DNA of 64,000 nt. It comes from an uncultured Candidatus Altimarinota bacterium (GTDB taxonomy: Bacteria; Patescibacteriota; Gracilibacteria; BD1-5; UBA6164). Positions within the stretch are counted from its first letter, which is position 1. Each line of letters opens with the position of its first letter. The notes beneath the pieces are model-generated. The model made no database searches. It was not told the origin of the DNA and saw only the letters and a list, made by a program, of their open reading frames with translations. Shown piece by piece: positions 23,754-33,995 of this stretch. The position numbers and the translations under genes were made by a program. The DNA lies in contig CALLPL010000004.1 of the NCBI GenBank assembly GCA_938015455.1, positions 35,332-99,331 on the forward strand, in the 5' to 3' direction.

Positions 23754-23827
23754 ACTCGCGATTTCTGAGTTTGCAAAAATATGGAAAAACTATACACTAT
23801 GGACCTAAAATAACTCCAGATTAATAC

Positions 23828-24730
23828 ATGCTCCCAAGACTCTTTAAATACGCGACAAAAAACATTCTCAGGAATAGTTTTTTAAGTGCTTCATCAGTTC
23901 TAATACTCACACTATTGATGTTTTTCATAAATATCCTTATTGTGATGCATGATGTGAGTTTTCGCTTAATAGAGTGAATTAATGAGAAGCTTACTATTTC
24001 TCTCTATCTTGATGAGGAATATGATAGAAATTCAGTAGAGGTTATTGATCTCCAGTCAGATATCGATACAGCAATCCCAGGGATAGAGGTTACCTACAAG
24101 ACCAAAGACGAAGTTCTGGAAGAAATTAGAGAGCGTGATCCAGAACTTGTGAGAATACTTGAAAGACAAAACCCCCTTCCTGAAACTATTACTATAGAGG
24201 ATATTCCTCTGAAACAGTACGGAGTTCTGAATAAAATTATTGAGAATAAGCTCTTTGTTCTCTCTGATTCAGAGGAGTTTGGGGAAGAATACTTTTCTAC
24301 CTATTCTCGTCAGTTTGAGCGTATTAATAAAGTAATTTCTGTTCTTGATATGCTGCAGATAGGGCTTTATATTGTTATTGTTACTTTTGTTGTTTCTATT
24401 GCGATTATTGTATATTCGATTATCGGGAATTTTATATACTATTACAGAGACGAGATATATATAACGAGACTTGTATGAGGGAGTAAAGTCTTTATCTATG
24501 GACCATTTTCACTTCAAGGAATGATGTATGTTGCTCTTGCATTCATATTTTCGACAATATTTTTTATTCTCTTCCTGCAAAATATTCAGATAGTATTCGA
24601 ACTTGGAGATATAAATGAAGTTTATACGGGAGATCTTCCATTTGTTCTCATGATAGAAGCGTTGGTGTTCCTCTTTATTGGGTGACTTAGTTGATTCCTC
24701 TCATCACGAAGATATATACGAAAAAAATAA
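23828..24730 (+). CDS. ftsX: Cell division permease FtsX
   Basis: 300 aa with the FtsX plan: a short cytoplasmic N-terminus (LFKYATKNILRNSFLS), TM1 at about 20-42, an extracellular domain to about residue 180 containing LPETITIEDIPLKQYG, then three more TM helices, with YRDEIYITRLVGGSKVFI in the loop after TM2 and a basic C-terminal SRRYIRKK. FtsX normally pairs with the ATPase FtsE to activate peptidoglycan hydrolases during division. No FtsE lies beside it, so it must be encoded elsewhere. Several conserved glycines, such as GG in RLVGGSK, use UGA. The ATP-grasp fusion gene follows 7 bases later. Confidence 0.88.
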
Positions 24731-24737
24731 CTAAACT

Positions 24738-27125
24738 ATGATATTTAGATCACATTGACTACTTGGTCAAAATGCCCGTAATTTGCAGTATATTAAAGGG
24801 GAGAGTTTTCAAATTGCAAAGAAATTGGCTGATTCAAAACTTACAACTAAAAAGTTTCTTGCAAGTCATAAGGTTGCAGTTCCAGAGACACTTTGAATAA
24901 TAAAAAGCCATTGAGAGGTCAGCATAGACAAGATTAAGGCCTATGCTCCTCCATTTGTTATAAAGCCAAATAACGGCTATGGTTGAAAAGGGATTTTAGT
25001 TATAGATTCACTCAGCGCAGAGGGGAGATTTATCACTAACTCATGAGAATCTTTTTCTCCTCAAGAACTTTCAGAGCATTTTGTCTATATACTTGATGGG
25101 TTTTTTTCACTCTCTGGTGGGAGAGATAAAGTTATTATTGAAAAGAAGGTTGTCCTCACAAAAGAGATAGAACTCCTTGGGAAATATGGACTTCCAGATG
25201 TGCGAATTGTAGCATACAATATGGTTCCAGTGATGGCCATGATACGTATTCCAACAGAAGAATCAGACGGAAAAGCAAATATCCATGTTGGTGCCTGTGC
25301 TGCCGGAATAGATATTGGTACATGAGGTTTGACCTATATTTCACACCATGGAAAGATAGTAAAATCAATTCCTGGGATATGAGATGTCCGGGGAATTATC
25401 ATCCCTGAGTGGGATAAGATTCTTTCTCTTGCTGTTCAGGTTCAACAAGTTTCTTGAATCAAGTTTCTTGGCTGCGACGTTGTACTCGATGAAAATGACG
25501 GACCTCTCTTGCTTGAGATAAATGTTCGACCTGGACTTGAGATACAAAATGTAAATTTAGCACCCCTGAGAGCGCGTCTTAATAAAGTAGAGTGAGTGGA
25601 TATTTCTTCGGTAGAAAAAGGAGTTCGTCTATGAAGAGATCTCTTTTCATGAGATATAGAAGAAAGAATAAAGAGCTTGTCTTGAAAAAAAGTAGCAGGG
25701 TCACAAGAGTACTTAAAAGTTATTTACGAAGAAAAAACCTATAACTATATTGCAGATATCAGGATATCTGTACTCGAGAGTTTTATTGACCGCGAGTTTG
25801 CAGCAAATATTTTAAAGATAGATGTAGAGAGTAAGAGCAGTATTCGTTTAGATTCTGAAATACTTGGAATAAAGAGACCTCTGAGGTTTGTGCTGAGCGA
25901 CTTAGAGGGAGAAAAAATCCGACTTTGAAAACAAGCACTTAAGGGCTTTTTAATTGATCCTTATAAATATAAAAAATGAGAAACTCCTTTTCTTCCGGAA
26001 TCTACATGAAAGAAACAAAAAAATACTGCAATTACTAAAACGCATGAGTCTCAACTTATCGCTCTTGATAAGGCAATAATGAAGGTTGATAAAAAACTGC
26101 TCATCCTCAAATACCTTACTCCCAGTAACATTGTTGAACAAAAACAGATATTTGTAGAAAAATCAGGGGATTATGTTCCAAGCTTTGAGTATAAGAATAT
26201 TGAACTAGATTTAGACGATCTATATGCTGAGATTAGAGCAATCGAAATACCAGATATTCCCCTCTCTGAAATTTATCTTACAAAACAACAGGAAGTTAGT
26301 GACAAAATACGCTTTCTAAAAGCATTCAGAGATCAAGATGCTTCGGATATGACCCTGTATAGTAAAAAAATCTTTGGAGAAGTTGTAGACGATAACTTCG
26401 CAAAAGCGAAAGAAATAATCTCTACTCGTGATAGTGTTATCGAGGAAGAAGAAATTCTGAGTTATGAAGATATCAAGGATTACATGAAAAAATTTAATCA
26501 TATATATAATATTAAGGTAAAGATAGTAGAAGCTGATAGTACTGCTCGTTTTACTATGAAGGGTGATACTCTGATGTTCCGAAGATGAGCAACTGTATGA
26601 AAACGAGAGATGCGATCAATTATTGCTCATGAAATAGAAGGTCACTATTTACGAAAGGTAAATGGTCGAAAGTCAGAGTTTTCTATTCTGGCCCGCTGAA
26701 CTGCAAAATACATAGAGACAGATGAGTGACTTGCAATATATAACCAAAACAGGTTTGTAAGTGAGAGTGATAGGAAATATTACTCTATCTTTGAGAGATA
26801 CTATTTTGTACAATATGCTCTTAAGCATTCCTATAAAAGACTTATAAAGCACTTGGCTGAGTTTTATGATAATGATTATGAGAGAGTATTTACTTTTATG
26901 CTCAGACTGAAGCGTGGTTTCGAAGATCCCTCAAAGGAGGGAGTATTTATGAAGGATGTTGTCTATGTAAATGGCTTTTATTCTGTGACCGACTACTTAG
27001 ACAAGGGAGGTTCTCTCAAAGACCTCTACATCTGAAAGGTCCATCTCGACGATCTTGCTCTTATCTCATGAGATACTTCTTTCACAAAACATAAAAAAGA
27101 TGTGGTGATACCTTTTTCTGCGTAA
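24738..27125 (+). CDS. Fusion: RimK-like ATP-grasp ligase + DUF1704/MATCAP-type metallopeptidase
   Basis: 795 aa. Residues 1-290 match the alpha-L-glutamate-ligase-related ATP-grasp family: LLGQNARNLQYIKG, ADSKLTTKKFL, FVIKPNNGYGGKGILV (ATP-binding lysine and glycine loop) and a metal-binding DENDGPLLLEINVRPGLEIQ. After a linker of about 140 residues the C-terminal half resembles DUF1704 (QEGLA-motif, MATCAP-like) proteins. It has a zinc-type HEIEGH at residues 631-636, NGRKSEF just after, and DEGLA at 662-666, where the third metal-ligand Glu is expected. The ATP-grasp part predicts amino-acid ligation and the second part cleavage. The substrate is unknown. It follows ftsX closely, so a cell-envelope or peptide-tail role is possible, which is inference. 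Confidence 0.85.
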
Positions 27126-27147
27126 AATATACTTTTAAAATATTTGT

Positions 27148-28566
27148 ATGAATCATAAATTGATAATTGCTCTCGATAATCTCTCTCCCTGAGAAGCAAA
27201 AGAAAGAGTTCAAGATATACTTTCTAAGAATGCAGAATATAAGGGTAGAATAATCTTTAAGATACATGATATAGTTGCACTTATATGATTTGAGGGGATA
27301 TCTGAGTTATTTCAGGATATAGACTGTAGGTTTATGCTTGATCCAAAATGGAATGATATTCCAAATACACTTAAGAATTATATTACTCAGCTTCATAGGT
27401 CGTGACTCTGAGAAAAAATAGAATATATCACACTTCATGTGAGTTGAGGAAGTGAGATGCTCAGAGTTGCTCAAGCTACAAAAGATGAATTCCTTCCTAA
27501 TGCGAAACTCTTAGCTATCACAGCTATGACTTCTCTTGATGATAACGATACCTCGCAAATCTTTGATGACACAGCAAAGCATTCAGTACTCAAGCTTACG
27601 AAAATAGCTCTTGATGCTGGAATTGAGTGAATTGTTTGTTCGACACATGAAGCTCAGGCTCTCAGAGAAGTATATGGAAATGATTTTGATCTCATAACTC
27701 CTTGAGTTCGTTTTGCTTGAGGTGATCATTGAGATCAAAAAAGAGTCATGACTCCATCGCGAGCAATACAGCAAGGGGCTACAAATATTGTAATGGGAAG
27801 GCCAATTTTACAGTCAGATGATGTGTGAGAAGCTGTGGCAAGATTTTTTAGAGAAATAGAGGAGGTAGAATATTTAACAGAGAATAAGTATGGTTTTGAG
27901 AAGATGCTTTATGTATGAGATTGGAAAGAAGTACTTTCTTATATTGGAGCATTCTACTTTCGTCCAAACTGAGGAAAATATTGTCGATTTACCTCCAAGG
28001 TTATTTCAAATGCATATATAAATATATGAGCGATAGAGAGAAGTTATAGTGTTATTGATAGAGCCACAGCAGAACTTACTACTCAGGTGCGTGAGAGAGG
28101 CATCAAGGCCGATATAGTTGTGTGAGCCCAAATGGGAAGCGTCAGAATATCTCTTGCACTTGCAAAGAAACTCTGAATAGATCAATCAATATATACAGAA
28201 AAGACAGATAATGATAATAATAACATGGATCTAAAGCGTCACGCAGTAGACTTAACATGACTTAAAATAATTTTATCTGAAGATATTGTGAGTCGTGGAA
28301 CAACGATTGCAAAAATGAGAGAGGTGCTAGAGAACCTATGATGAGAGGTTGTTGCGATTGCATGTGTAGGGAATAGATACGAACAAGACGAGCAGGATGG
28401 GATCCCTATTATTAGCTGCTTTATACCCCCAAAATTTGAACTGTATTGGGATGACGCTACCCCAGAGGATCAAAGAAAGGATTTTCCAAGGGTTCCAGAT
28501 GGAGCTATGATATCAGAAAAACCAAAGAACGATTGGGGGGAGTTAGTTGCAAGTATGAGAGACTAA
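27148..28566 (+). CDS. pyrFE: Bifunctional OMP decarboxylase / orotate phosphoribosyltransferase (PyrF-PyrE fusion)
   Basis: 472 aa catalysing the last two steps of UMP synthesis. Residues 1-240 are PyrF: MNHKLIIALDNLSP, the catalytic DPKWND tetrad region at 65-70, TLHVSGG, and GVRFAGGDHGDQKRVMTP with MGRPIL. Residues about 260-472 are PyrE: FYFRPNGGKYCRFTSK, the hood KTDNDNNNMDLKRH, and the PRPP loop EDIVSRGTT at 378-386. The order PyrF-PyrE is opposite to animal UMP synthase (PyrE-PyrF). UGA codons provide many of the glycines, including those in GVRFAGG. It lies 22 bases after the ATP-grasp fusion and upstream of pyrB. Confidence 0.94.
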
Positions 28567-28680
28567 CATCCCATCCGGTCTTTGACCACCTTCCCTTCAA
28601 ATTGAAGGGAAGGATAAATTAAGGTCTCCCCTTCTGTAGAAGGGGAGATGTCCGCAGGACAGAGGGGATGATTTATTTTC
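28567..28680. repeat. Intergenic palindromic (REP-like) element
   Basis: The gap between pyrFE and pyrB holds two hairpins in a row: CCTTCCCTTCAA / TTGAAGGGAAGG and CTCCCCTTCTG / AGAAGGGGAG. CATCCCATCC at the left end and AGAGGGGATG at the right end form imperfect inverted flanks. It is richer in GC than its surroundings. It has no T-run directly after either stem, so it looks more like a dispersed intergenic element than a simple terminator. It is the only copy in the window. Confidence 0.55.
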
Positions 28681-28726
28681 CACAAACTTTTTACATCAAA
28701 ATATATTCTTGCTTGAGAAAAAAGAG

Positions 28727-28755
28727 TTGAGAGATACTATCTAGTGTAGTATAAT
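28727..28755 (+). promoter_or_regulatory. Promoter of pyrB-pyrC
   Basis: TTGAGA (28727-28732) and a perfect TATAAT (28750-28755) are separated by 17 bases, and the -10 ends 18 bases before the pyrB ATG. This leaves a very short leader with no room for a PyrR- or UTP-type attenuator. Confidence 0.7.
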
Positions 28756-28773
28756 TTTGAAACTCAAAATACT

Positions 28774-29766
28774 ATGTCAAATATACGTGAACAAGAGCTT
28801 ATAACGGTCAGGAATGGCCGCGATGTAAGCTTTTTTGATTTGTACTCTATTGACCAATTAACACTTACAGATATCGAAACGATTTACGATATAGCGAGGA
28901 AATTCAGAGAACATAAGACCTTTAAGTTTTCCCTCAATAAAGGATGTTCCCAGGTGAACGTCTTTTTTGAAAACTCGACTCGTACACAGGCAAGTTTTGA
29001 TTTGGCTGCAAAGAATCTCTCTATGGATACAGTCAGTGTAGGGTCATCAAGTTCTGTTGGGAAAGGGGAAAATTATCTCGATACGGTACAGACACTCGAT
29101 GCATATAATGTAAAAACGCTGGTTATCAGATCTAAAGAAGCAGGTGTAGCGGAGGTTCTCTCTCGTCATGTAAAAGCATCAATACTCAACGCAGGAGACT
29201 GATGGCACGAACACCCAACACAGGCACTCTTGGATGGCCTAACGATGCTCGACTACTTTAAGTCGAAAAATCTCAAGGGTAAAACGATCACTATAGTTGG
29301 AGATATTCTTCACAGTAGAGTATTTTGATCACTCGTGAGACTCTGTAAGAAACTTGGTGCGACAGTACGGGTTGCATCTCCTGAAACATTTCTCCCAGTA
29401 CATGCTGAAAAATTTGGAATGGAGATATACGATAATGTAGAAGATGCTATAAAAGATGCTGACGTTGTCTACGCTTTGAGAGTACAAGAAGAGCGAGGTT
29501 CGAATGGATTTATCCCAAGTCTTAGAGAGTATTCAAAGATGTTTGGTATTTCTAGAGCTCGTCTCGATCTCGCAAAACCTGACGCGATACTTATGCATCC
29601 AGGTCCTGTAATTCGTGATATAGATGTACACTCTGCTCTCTCTGCCGTTGATAGTCAATCTCACATCCTGCAACAAGTAGAAAACGGTCTTGCAGTCAGA
29701 AAAACACTTCTTTGGCTTCTCTCACATCGCTACGATGGACAAGAAAAAACCTTTACTCGCAAATAA
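28774..29766 (+). CDS. pyrB: Aspartate carbamoyltransferase catalytic subunit
   Basis: 330 aa, condensing carbamoyl phosphate with aspartate. The carbamoyl-phosphate loop reads [12 protein letters not shown] (STRTQ at residues 68-72). The catalytic Ser-Thr-Arg-Thr is kept but the usual last Arg is Gln. [13 protein letters not shown] carries the loop that reaches in from the neighbouring subunit, and [14 protein letters not shown] and MHPGPVIRD are present. Two UGA codons give the glycines in AGDGWHEH and in the HSRVFGSL stretch. No regulatory pyrI is nearby, so it probably acts as a simple trimer. pyrC follows 8 bases later. Confidence 0.95.
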
Positions 29767-29774
29767 TACAAACT

Positions 29775-31067
29775 ATGTCACTTCTTATAAAAAATGGACG
29801 GGTCGTAGACCCAAAAAACAATATCGATAAAAAGCTAGATATCTATATAGAGAAATGAAAGATTGCCAAAATAGGAAAGGCTTTGAAGGTAAAAGCAAAA
29901 AAGACCATCGATGCAGAAGGCCTTGTCGTAACTCCAGGACTTATAGATATGCAGGTTCATCTCAGAGAGCCAGGTCGAGAAGATAGAGAAACGATAGAAA
30001 CAGGTTCAAAGGCTGCTCTTGCAGGAGGAGTGACCTCGATAGTCTGTATGCCAAACGTAACTCCCATAGCAGATAATCAAACAGTGATAGAATTTATTAC
30101 GAAGAGATCCAGAGAACTTGATCTCGTAAATGTGTATCCAACAGGAGCAATTACCAAAGACCAAGAAGGAAAAAGACTTGCAGAAATCAACGAAGTAAAA
30201 AAATCAGGAGCCATTGCTGTGACTGATGACGGAGCAGATGTACAGCATGAAGGAGTACTCAAACGAGCAATGCAATACTGTAATACCTGCGATATACTTC
30301 TCATGAGCCACTGTGAAACAGAAAACCTGACAGAAGGAGGGTGTATGCATGAGGGGTGGGTATCAACTCAGATGGGAGTACCAGGAACAGCAGCAGTCTC
30401 AGAGGATATGGCAGTATATAAGAATATTCTTCTCGCAGAGGAGACAGGAGCCCGACTTCATCTCCTCCACAACTCAACTGCAGGAGCAATGAGAGCTATT
30501 CGTGAAGCAAAGAAAAGAGGATCAAAAAATATCACAGCTGAAGTTACAGTCCAGCATTTCTCTCTCTCTGATGAGGAATGTCTTGGATACAATACGAATG
30601 CAAAGATGTACCCACCACTCAGAAGTGATGATCATATCAAGGCTGTCATTAAAGCCATTCAGGATGATACGATAGATGCCTTCACAACGGACCACGCACC
30701 ACATATTGAACCAGACAAGCTCCTTCCATTCCAGGATGCAGCTATGGGCTTTGTCGGACTTGAGACAAGTTTTGCCTCAATGAATACCTATCTCGTGAAA
30801 CCTGGTCATGTAGATTTTTCCCATGGTCTTAAAAAAATGACCCAAGGCCCAGCTGAAATTCTCAGACTTGATAAAGGGCATCTCTCCATCTGAGCAGATG
30901 CGGATATCGCAATCTTTGATCTCAATAAAAAATGGACCGTTGACGAGAAAAAATTCTTCTCTAAAGGAAAAAACTCCCCTTATATCGGAAAAGAACTTAC
31001 TGGTAAAGTGCTCTTCACAATAGTTGGGGGGAAGGTGAAGTATCAGAAAGGAAAGATAGTAGAGTAG
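29775..31067 (+). CDS. pyrC: Dihydroorotase (type I)
   Basis: 430 aa amidohydrolase closing carbamoyl aspartate to dihydroorotate. Visible metal-site elements are QVHLREPG (residues 60-67), TDDGADVQ, LMSHCETENL, LLHNSTAG and the catalytic TTDHAPH. The first His of the usual HxH pair is Gln here (QxH). An NGRVVDPKNNIDKKLDI start and a C-terminal TIVGGKVKYQKG strand are typical. Only two UGA codons occur, one early (EKGKIAKIG) and one near residue 374 (SIGADADIA). It follows pyrB by 8 bases and the TauE-type gene follows 13 bases later. Confidence 0.94.
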
Positions 31068-31080
31068 TTAAAAAGGATTG

Positions 31081-31842
31081 ATGAATGAATTACTTAATAT
31101 ACTCGTAAGCACTGACGGACTCTTGCTTTTAGGAGTATGATTCTTGATTAGTATTTTTGCGATAGTTTTTGGATGATCGATGTTTTTCTCAATTCCATTC
31201 ATTCAATGGATGTTTCCAACAGTTTCTTTCGGAGCAATAGTGTGAAATCTTAAGATATGAAGTTTTTTTAGAGGAATATGATCAACGTATACGACTCATA
31301 AACAAATTGATTATTATAAGAACTTTCAGGTAGGGGTTCTTGCTTTCATTTGAGTGGTTATTGGCTCGTCACTTATTGCAAATCTAGATCAAAAATGGTT
31401 ATTCCCTGCAGTTATTTTTGCTATATTTCTTGCTATATTTTCCCCAAAAATTGCAGAAAAAATAAATAAAAAGACTTTCTATATTGCTTCATTTTTTACA
31501 GGAATATATGCTGGAATATTTTGAGCAGTTGGATTATTATTAGTAGCCTTACTTCGTACTCGTTATCCAAAAGATACTGAAATAGCTCTTGTGAAAATAC
31601 AAGCTAGATTTTTAGAACTAATATTAGCTATAAGCGCTATTATTGTCCACATCTTTCATGGAAATATTCTTACATCTATATGGCTTCCATGGTCTATTGG
31701 TGCTTTGCTTGGTTGAGCTATTGGCTGAAAACTACTTCATAGTCTATGAAAGCTCTCTTGAAGAACACAGAAGATAGTTCTCTACCTCTCCTTTGCGCTC
31801 GCAATCTGAGTTGCTGGATGGAGGTTTTTACTAGGATTTTAA
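31081..31842 (+). CDS. TauE/SafE family membrane transporter
   Basis: 253 aa, almost entirely hydrophobic with about eight TM helices. The repeat pattern (GGSMFFSIPFIQWMFPTVSFGAIVGN near the N-terminus and GIYAGIFGAVGLLLVALL in the second half) matches the TauE/SafE family, whose members export sulfite, sulfoacetate or other organic anions. Nearly all loop glycines are UGA. It lies 13 bases after pyrC and before pyrD, so it may be transcribed with the pyrimidine genes, but a role in orotate or nucleobase movement is only a guess. Confidence 0.8.
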
Positions 31843-31922
31843 TTTAATGTATTTATTTAAAAATAAAATTGAAATTTAGCAATAACTAAGTATTTTTAAG
31901 TAAATTTTTTAGTAAGATCTCT

Positions 31923-32684
31923 ATGACACATATACAACATCATGTATCTCCCACAGATTTTAAGAATATATTAGATATTGAAGGAGAAAGTCATGAAAGT
32001 CCTGTTATTTTTACTGCAAGAAGTATTCGAGACTTCGCCGGTTCTATAAGAAGGAATTATTATGAGAGTGCTCTTGAAGGAACTCCTGGTATGAACGCTC
32101 AGGAGCTTTGAACTATAGGTTGAGAGCAATTAGCTCGACAGCAAATGAATGTGAATTTTATAAAAGTTGATCATGGGAATATAGCACAACATGTTTTATA
32201 TCTTCCATTGGATATATTTAGGCAAATTTCTGATACTCAAGCTGCTTTTGAAATTTCGCTTGACTCAACTCATCAAGTTTTGAGTCTTTCAGATGATACC
32301 ATCGCTTCTGTATTATCGGATAAGGCGAATATGTTTTTGTACAGGACAAGCTTATGAAACTGAAGAAAGCTACAAGACTCTGTAAATCAAATCCTAATGA
32401 AACTTTGAGAAGAGGTAGATATTCCTGACAGTCTATTCTTTGAGTGACTATTTACAGATCCAAATAGTATAAAACCGAGAAAACCATGAATAAGTGTAGA
32501 ATGATATGTAAAAGATCATAGAATAGATGTTACTTGAAGTTTTCAAAGATGAATCAGAGAGTCGGGTTCTCACGTGTGAGCACTTATTGAGTCAGCATAT
32601 GATGATAACAGGACTTTATGGGACTGGCAAGCTCGGTTTAATTTTAAGGATCCTGATTATTATCATCACATTTTGCCGAACTAG
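31923..32684 (+). CDS. Hypothetical protein, unknown function
   Basis: 253 aa, not recognised. It starts MTHIQHHVSPTDFKNILDIE. The protein is soluble with mixed helices and strands, many Asp/Ser/His residues, and a stretch rich in aromatics near the end (NRTLWDWQARFNFKDPDYYHH). No signal peptide or membrane helix is seen. About nine UGA codons are used. It sits in the pyr region with an 80-base gap upstream and 86 downstream, so it may have its own promoter. Confidence 0.7.
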
Positions 32685-32770
32685 AGAAATAATCTTTTAG
32701 ATTAAAGAATAGTCCTTGCAAAAATTGCATAAAGAATATACTAAAAATATTTAAGTTTAAACGTATTCTT

Positions 32771-33709
32771 ATGACTTTTACAGCACAAATCGGAAACGTA
32801 GTTTTCCAGGATATCATCTATAATTCTTCTGGTCCTCGTTGTACAACTCTCGAGGAATTGAGAGCTCTTGGTGAGTCAGAAAGTTCTGCCATCATGATGA
32901 AATCATGTTCTCCAGAGCCACGTGATGGAAACCCAGAACCGAGGTATAAGGAAGTAGAGCTTGGGAGTATTAACTCTATTGGTCTTGCAAATCATGGATA
33001 TAAGAAATATATAGAGTATGCAGCTGAACTAAAAGAGCAGTTTCCAGAAAAACCGGTAGTTGTTTCGATAGTTGGGTTTTGCCCTGAGGACTTCGTGAAT
33101 CTTGTAACGGCTTTTCAAAATGAACCAAACGTAGATGTTCTAGAAGTAAATCTTTCTTGTCCAAACGTTGTAGGAAAACCTCAGATTGCCTATGATTTTG
33201 AAACCTCAGATGAGCTCCTCGCAAAGATATTTCAGATTCCTGGAGACAAGCCTATTGGTCTCAAACTCCCTCCATACTTTGATCCAGTGCATACTGCAAT
33301 GATGGCTGAGGTACTCAAGAAATACCCTATCAGTTTTATTACTTGTATTAACTCTGTGGGGAATACACTTATTATAGACCCAGAAGCAGAAGCTCCACTT
33401 ATAGCTCCGAAGTGATGACTTGGAGGGCTTGGAGGAGATTACGTTAAACCTGTTGCACTCGCAAATGTACGAATGTTCTATAAGCTTCTGTGAGATAGGA
33501 TGATGATTATTGGTTGTGGAGGAATCAAGTCATGAGTTGATGTATTTGAACATCTCTTAGCAGGAGCTTCACTTGTGCAACTTGGGACAGTTCTTGGGAA
33601 AGAAGATACAGCATGTTTCGCGAGAATCCAGCAGGAATTCTATGAGTATATGGAGAAGAAATGATATACAGACGCAAAACAGATTATCGGACAATTGAAA
33701 GAACTATAA
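32771..33709 (+). CDS. pyrD: Dihydroorotate dehydrogenase, class 1A
   Basis: 312 aa FMN enzyme oxidising dihydroorotate to orotate. The sequence VLEVNLSCPNVVGKPQIAYD contains the catalytic Cys of class 1 enzymes, and the following G-K-P-Q-I-A-Y-D-F is typical of the soluble fumarate-dependent 1A form. NSSGPRC near the N-terminus binds FMN, and IIGCGGIKSGVD and LVQLGTVLGKE form the phosphate site. No pyrK (needed by class 1B) is nearby, in agreement with 1A. UGA codons give glycines such as GG in PKGGLGGLGGDYV. It completes the pathway from carbamoyl phosphate to UMP. Confidence 0.95.
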
Positions 33710-33727
33710 AAAACAGCAAAAAATAAT

Positions 33728-33755
33728 TTGCAATAGGCTCCATTTTTTATATAAT
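33728..33755 (+). promoter_or_regulatory. Promoter of the tRNA-Asp/tRNA-Ala cluster
   Basis: TTGCAA (33728-33733) and TATAAT (33750-33755) are 16 bases apart, and the -10 ends 44 bases before tRNA-Asp. Confidence 0.55.
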
Positions 33756-33799
33756 TCCCTCGCTTTTCTTTATGAGAAGCTCAATTTTTCGCATTAAAT

Positions 33800-33878
33800 G
33801 GGGGCGTAGCTCAGTTTTGGTTAGAGCGCCGCACTGTCACTGCGGAGGTCGCGGGTTCGAGTCCCGTCGCTCCCGCCA
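33800..33878 (+). tRNA. tRNA-Asp(GTC)
   Basis: Complete cloverleaf: acceptor GGGGGCG / CGCTCCC, anticodon loop CTGTCAC with anticodon GTC, T-arm GCGGG-TTCGAGT-CCCGT, and encoded CCA. The D-loop is slightly long. Confidence 0.97.
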
Positions 33879-33894
33879 TAAATTTCGAAAAAAT

Positions 33895-33971
33895 GGGGAA
33901 TTAGCTCAGTTGGCTAGAGCGCTCGCCTTGCACGCGAGAGGTCAGGAGTTCGACTCTCCTATTCTCCACCA
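33895..33971 (+). tRNA. tRNA-Ala(TGC)
   Basis: Acceptor GGGGAAT / ATTCTCC, anticodon loop CTTGCAC with anticodon TGC, T-arm around GTTCGACTC and encoded ACCA. It lies 16 bases after tRNA-Asp. Confidence 0.97.
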
Positions 33972-33995
33972 GTTTTTATCTTTAAATAGAATGTT

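Noticed and set aside
28567..28680. Pyrimidine riboswitch or PyrR-type attenuator before pyrB
   Set aside because: The hairpins lie upstream of the predicted promoter, so they would not be in the pyrB leader transcript, and no anti-terminator alternative is visible.
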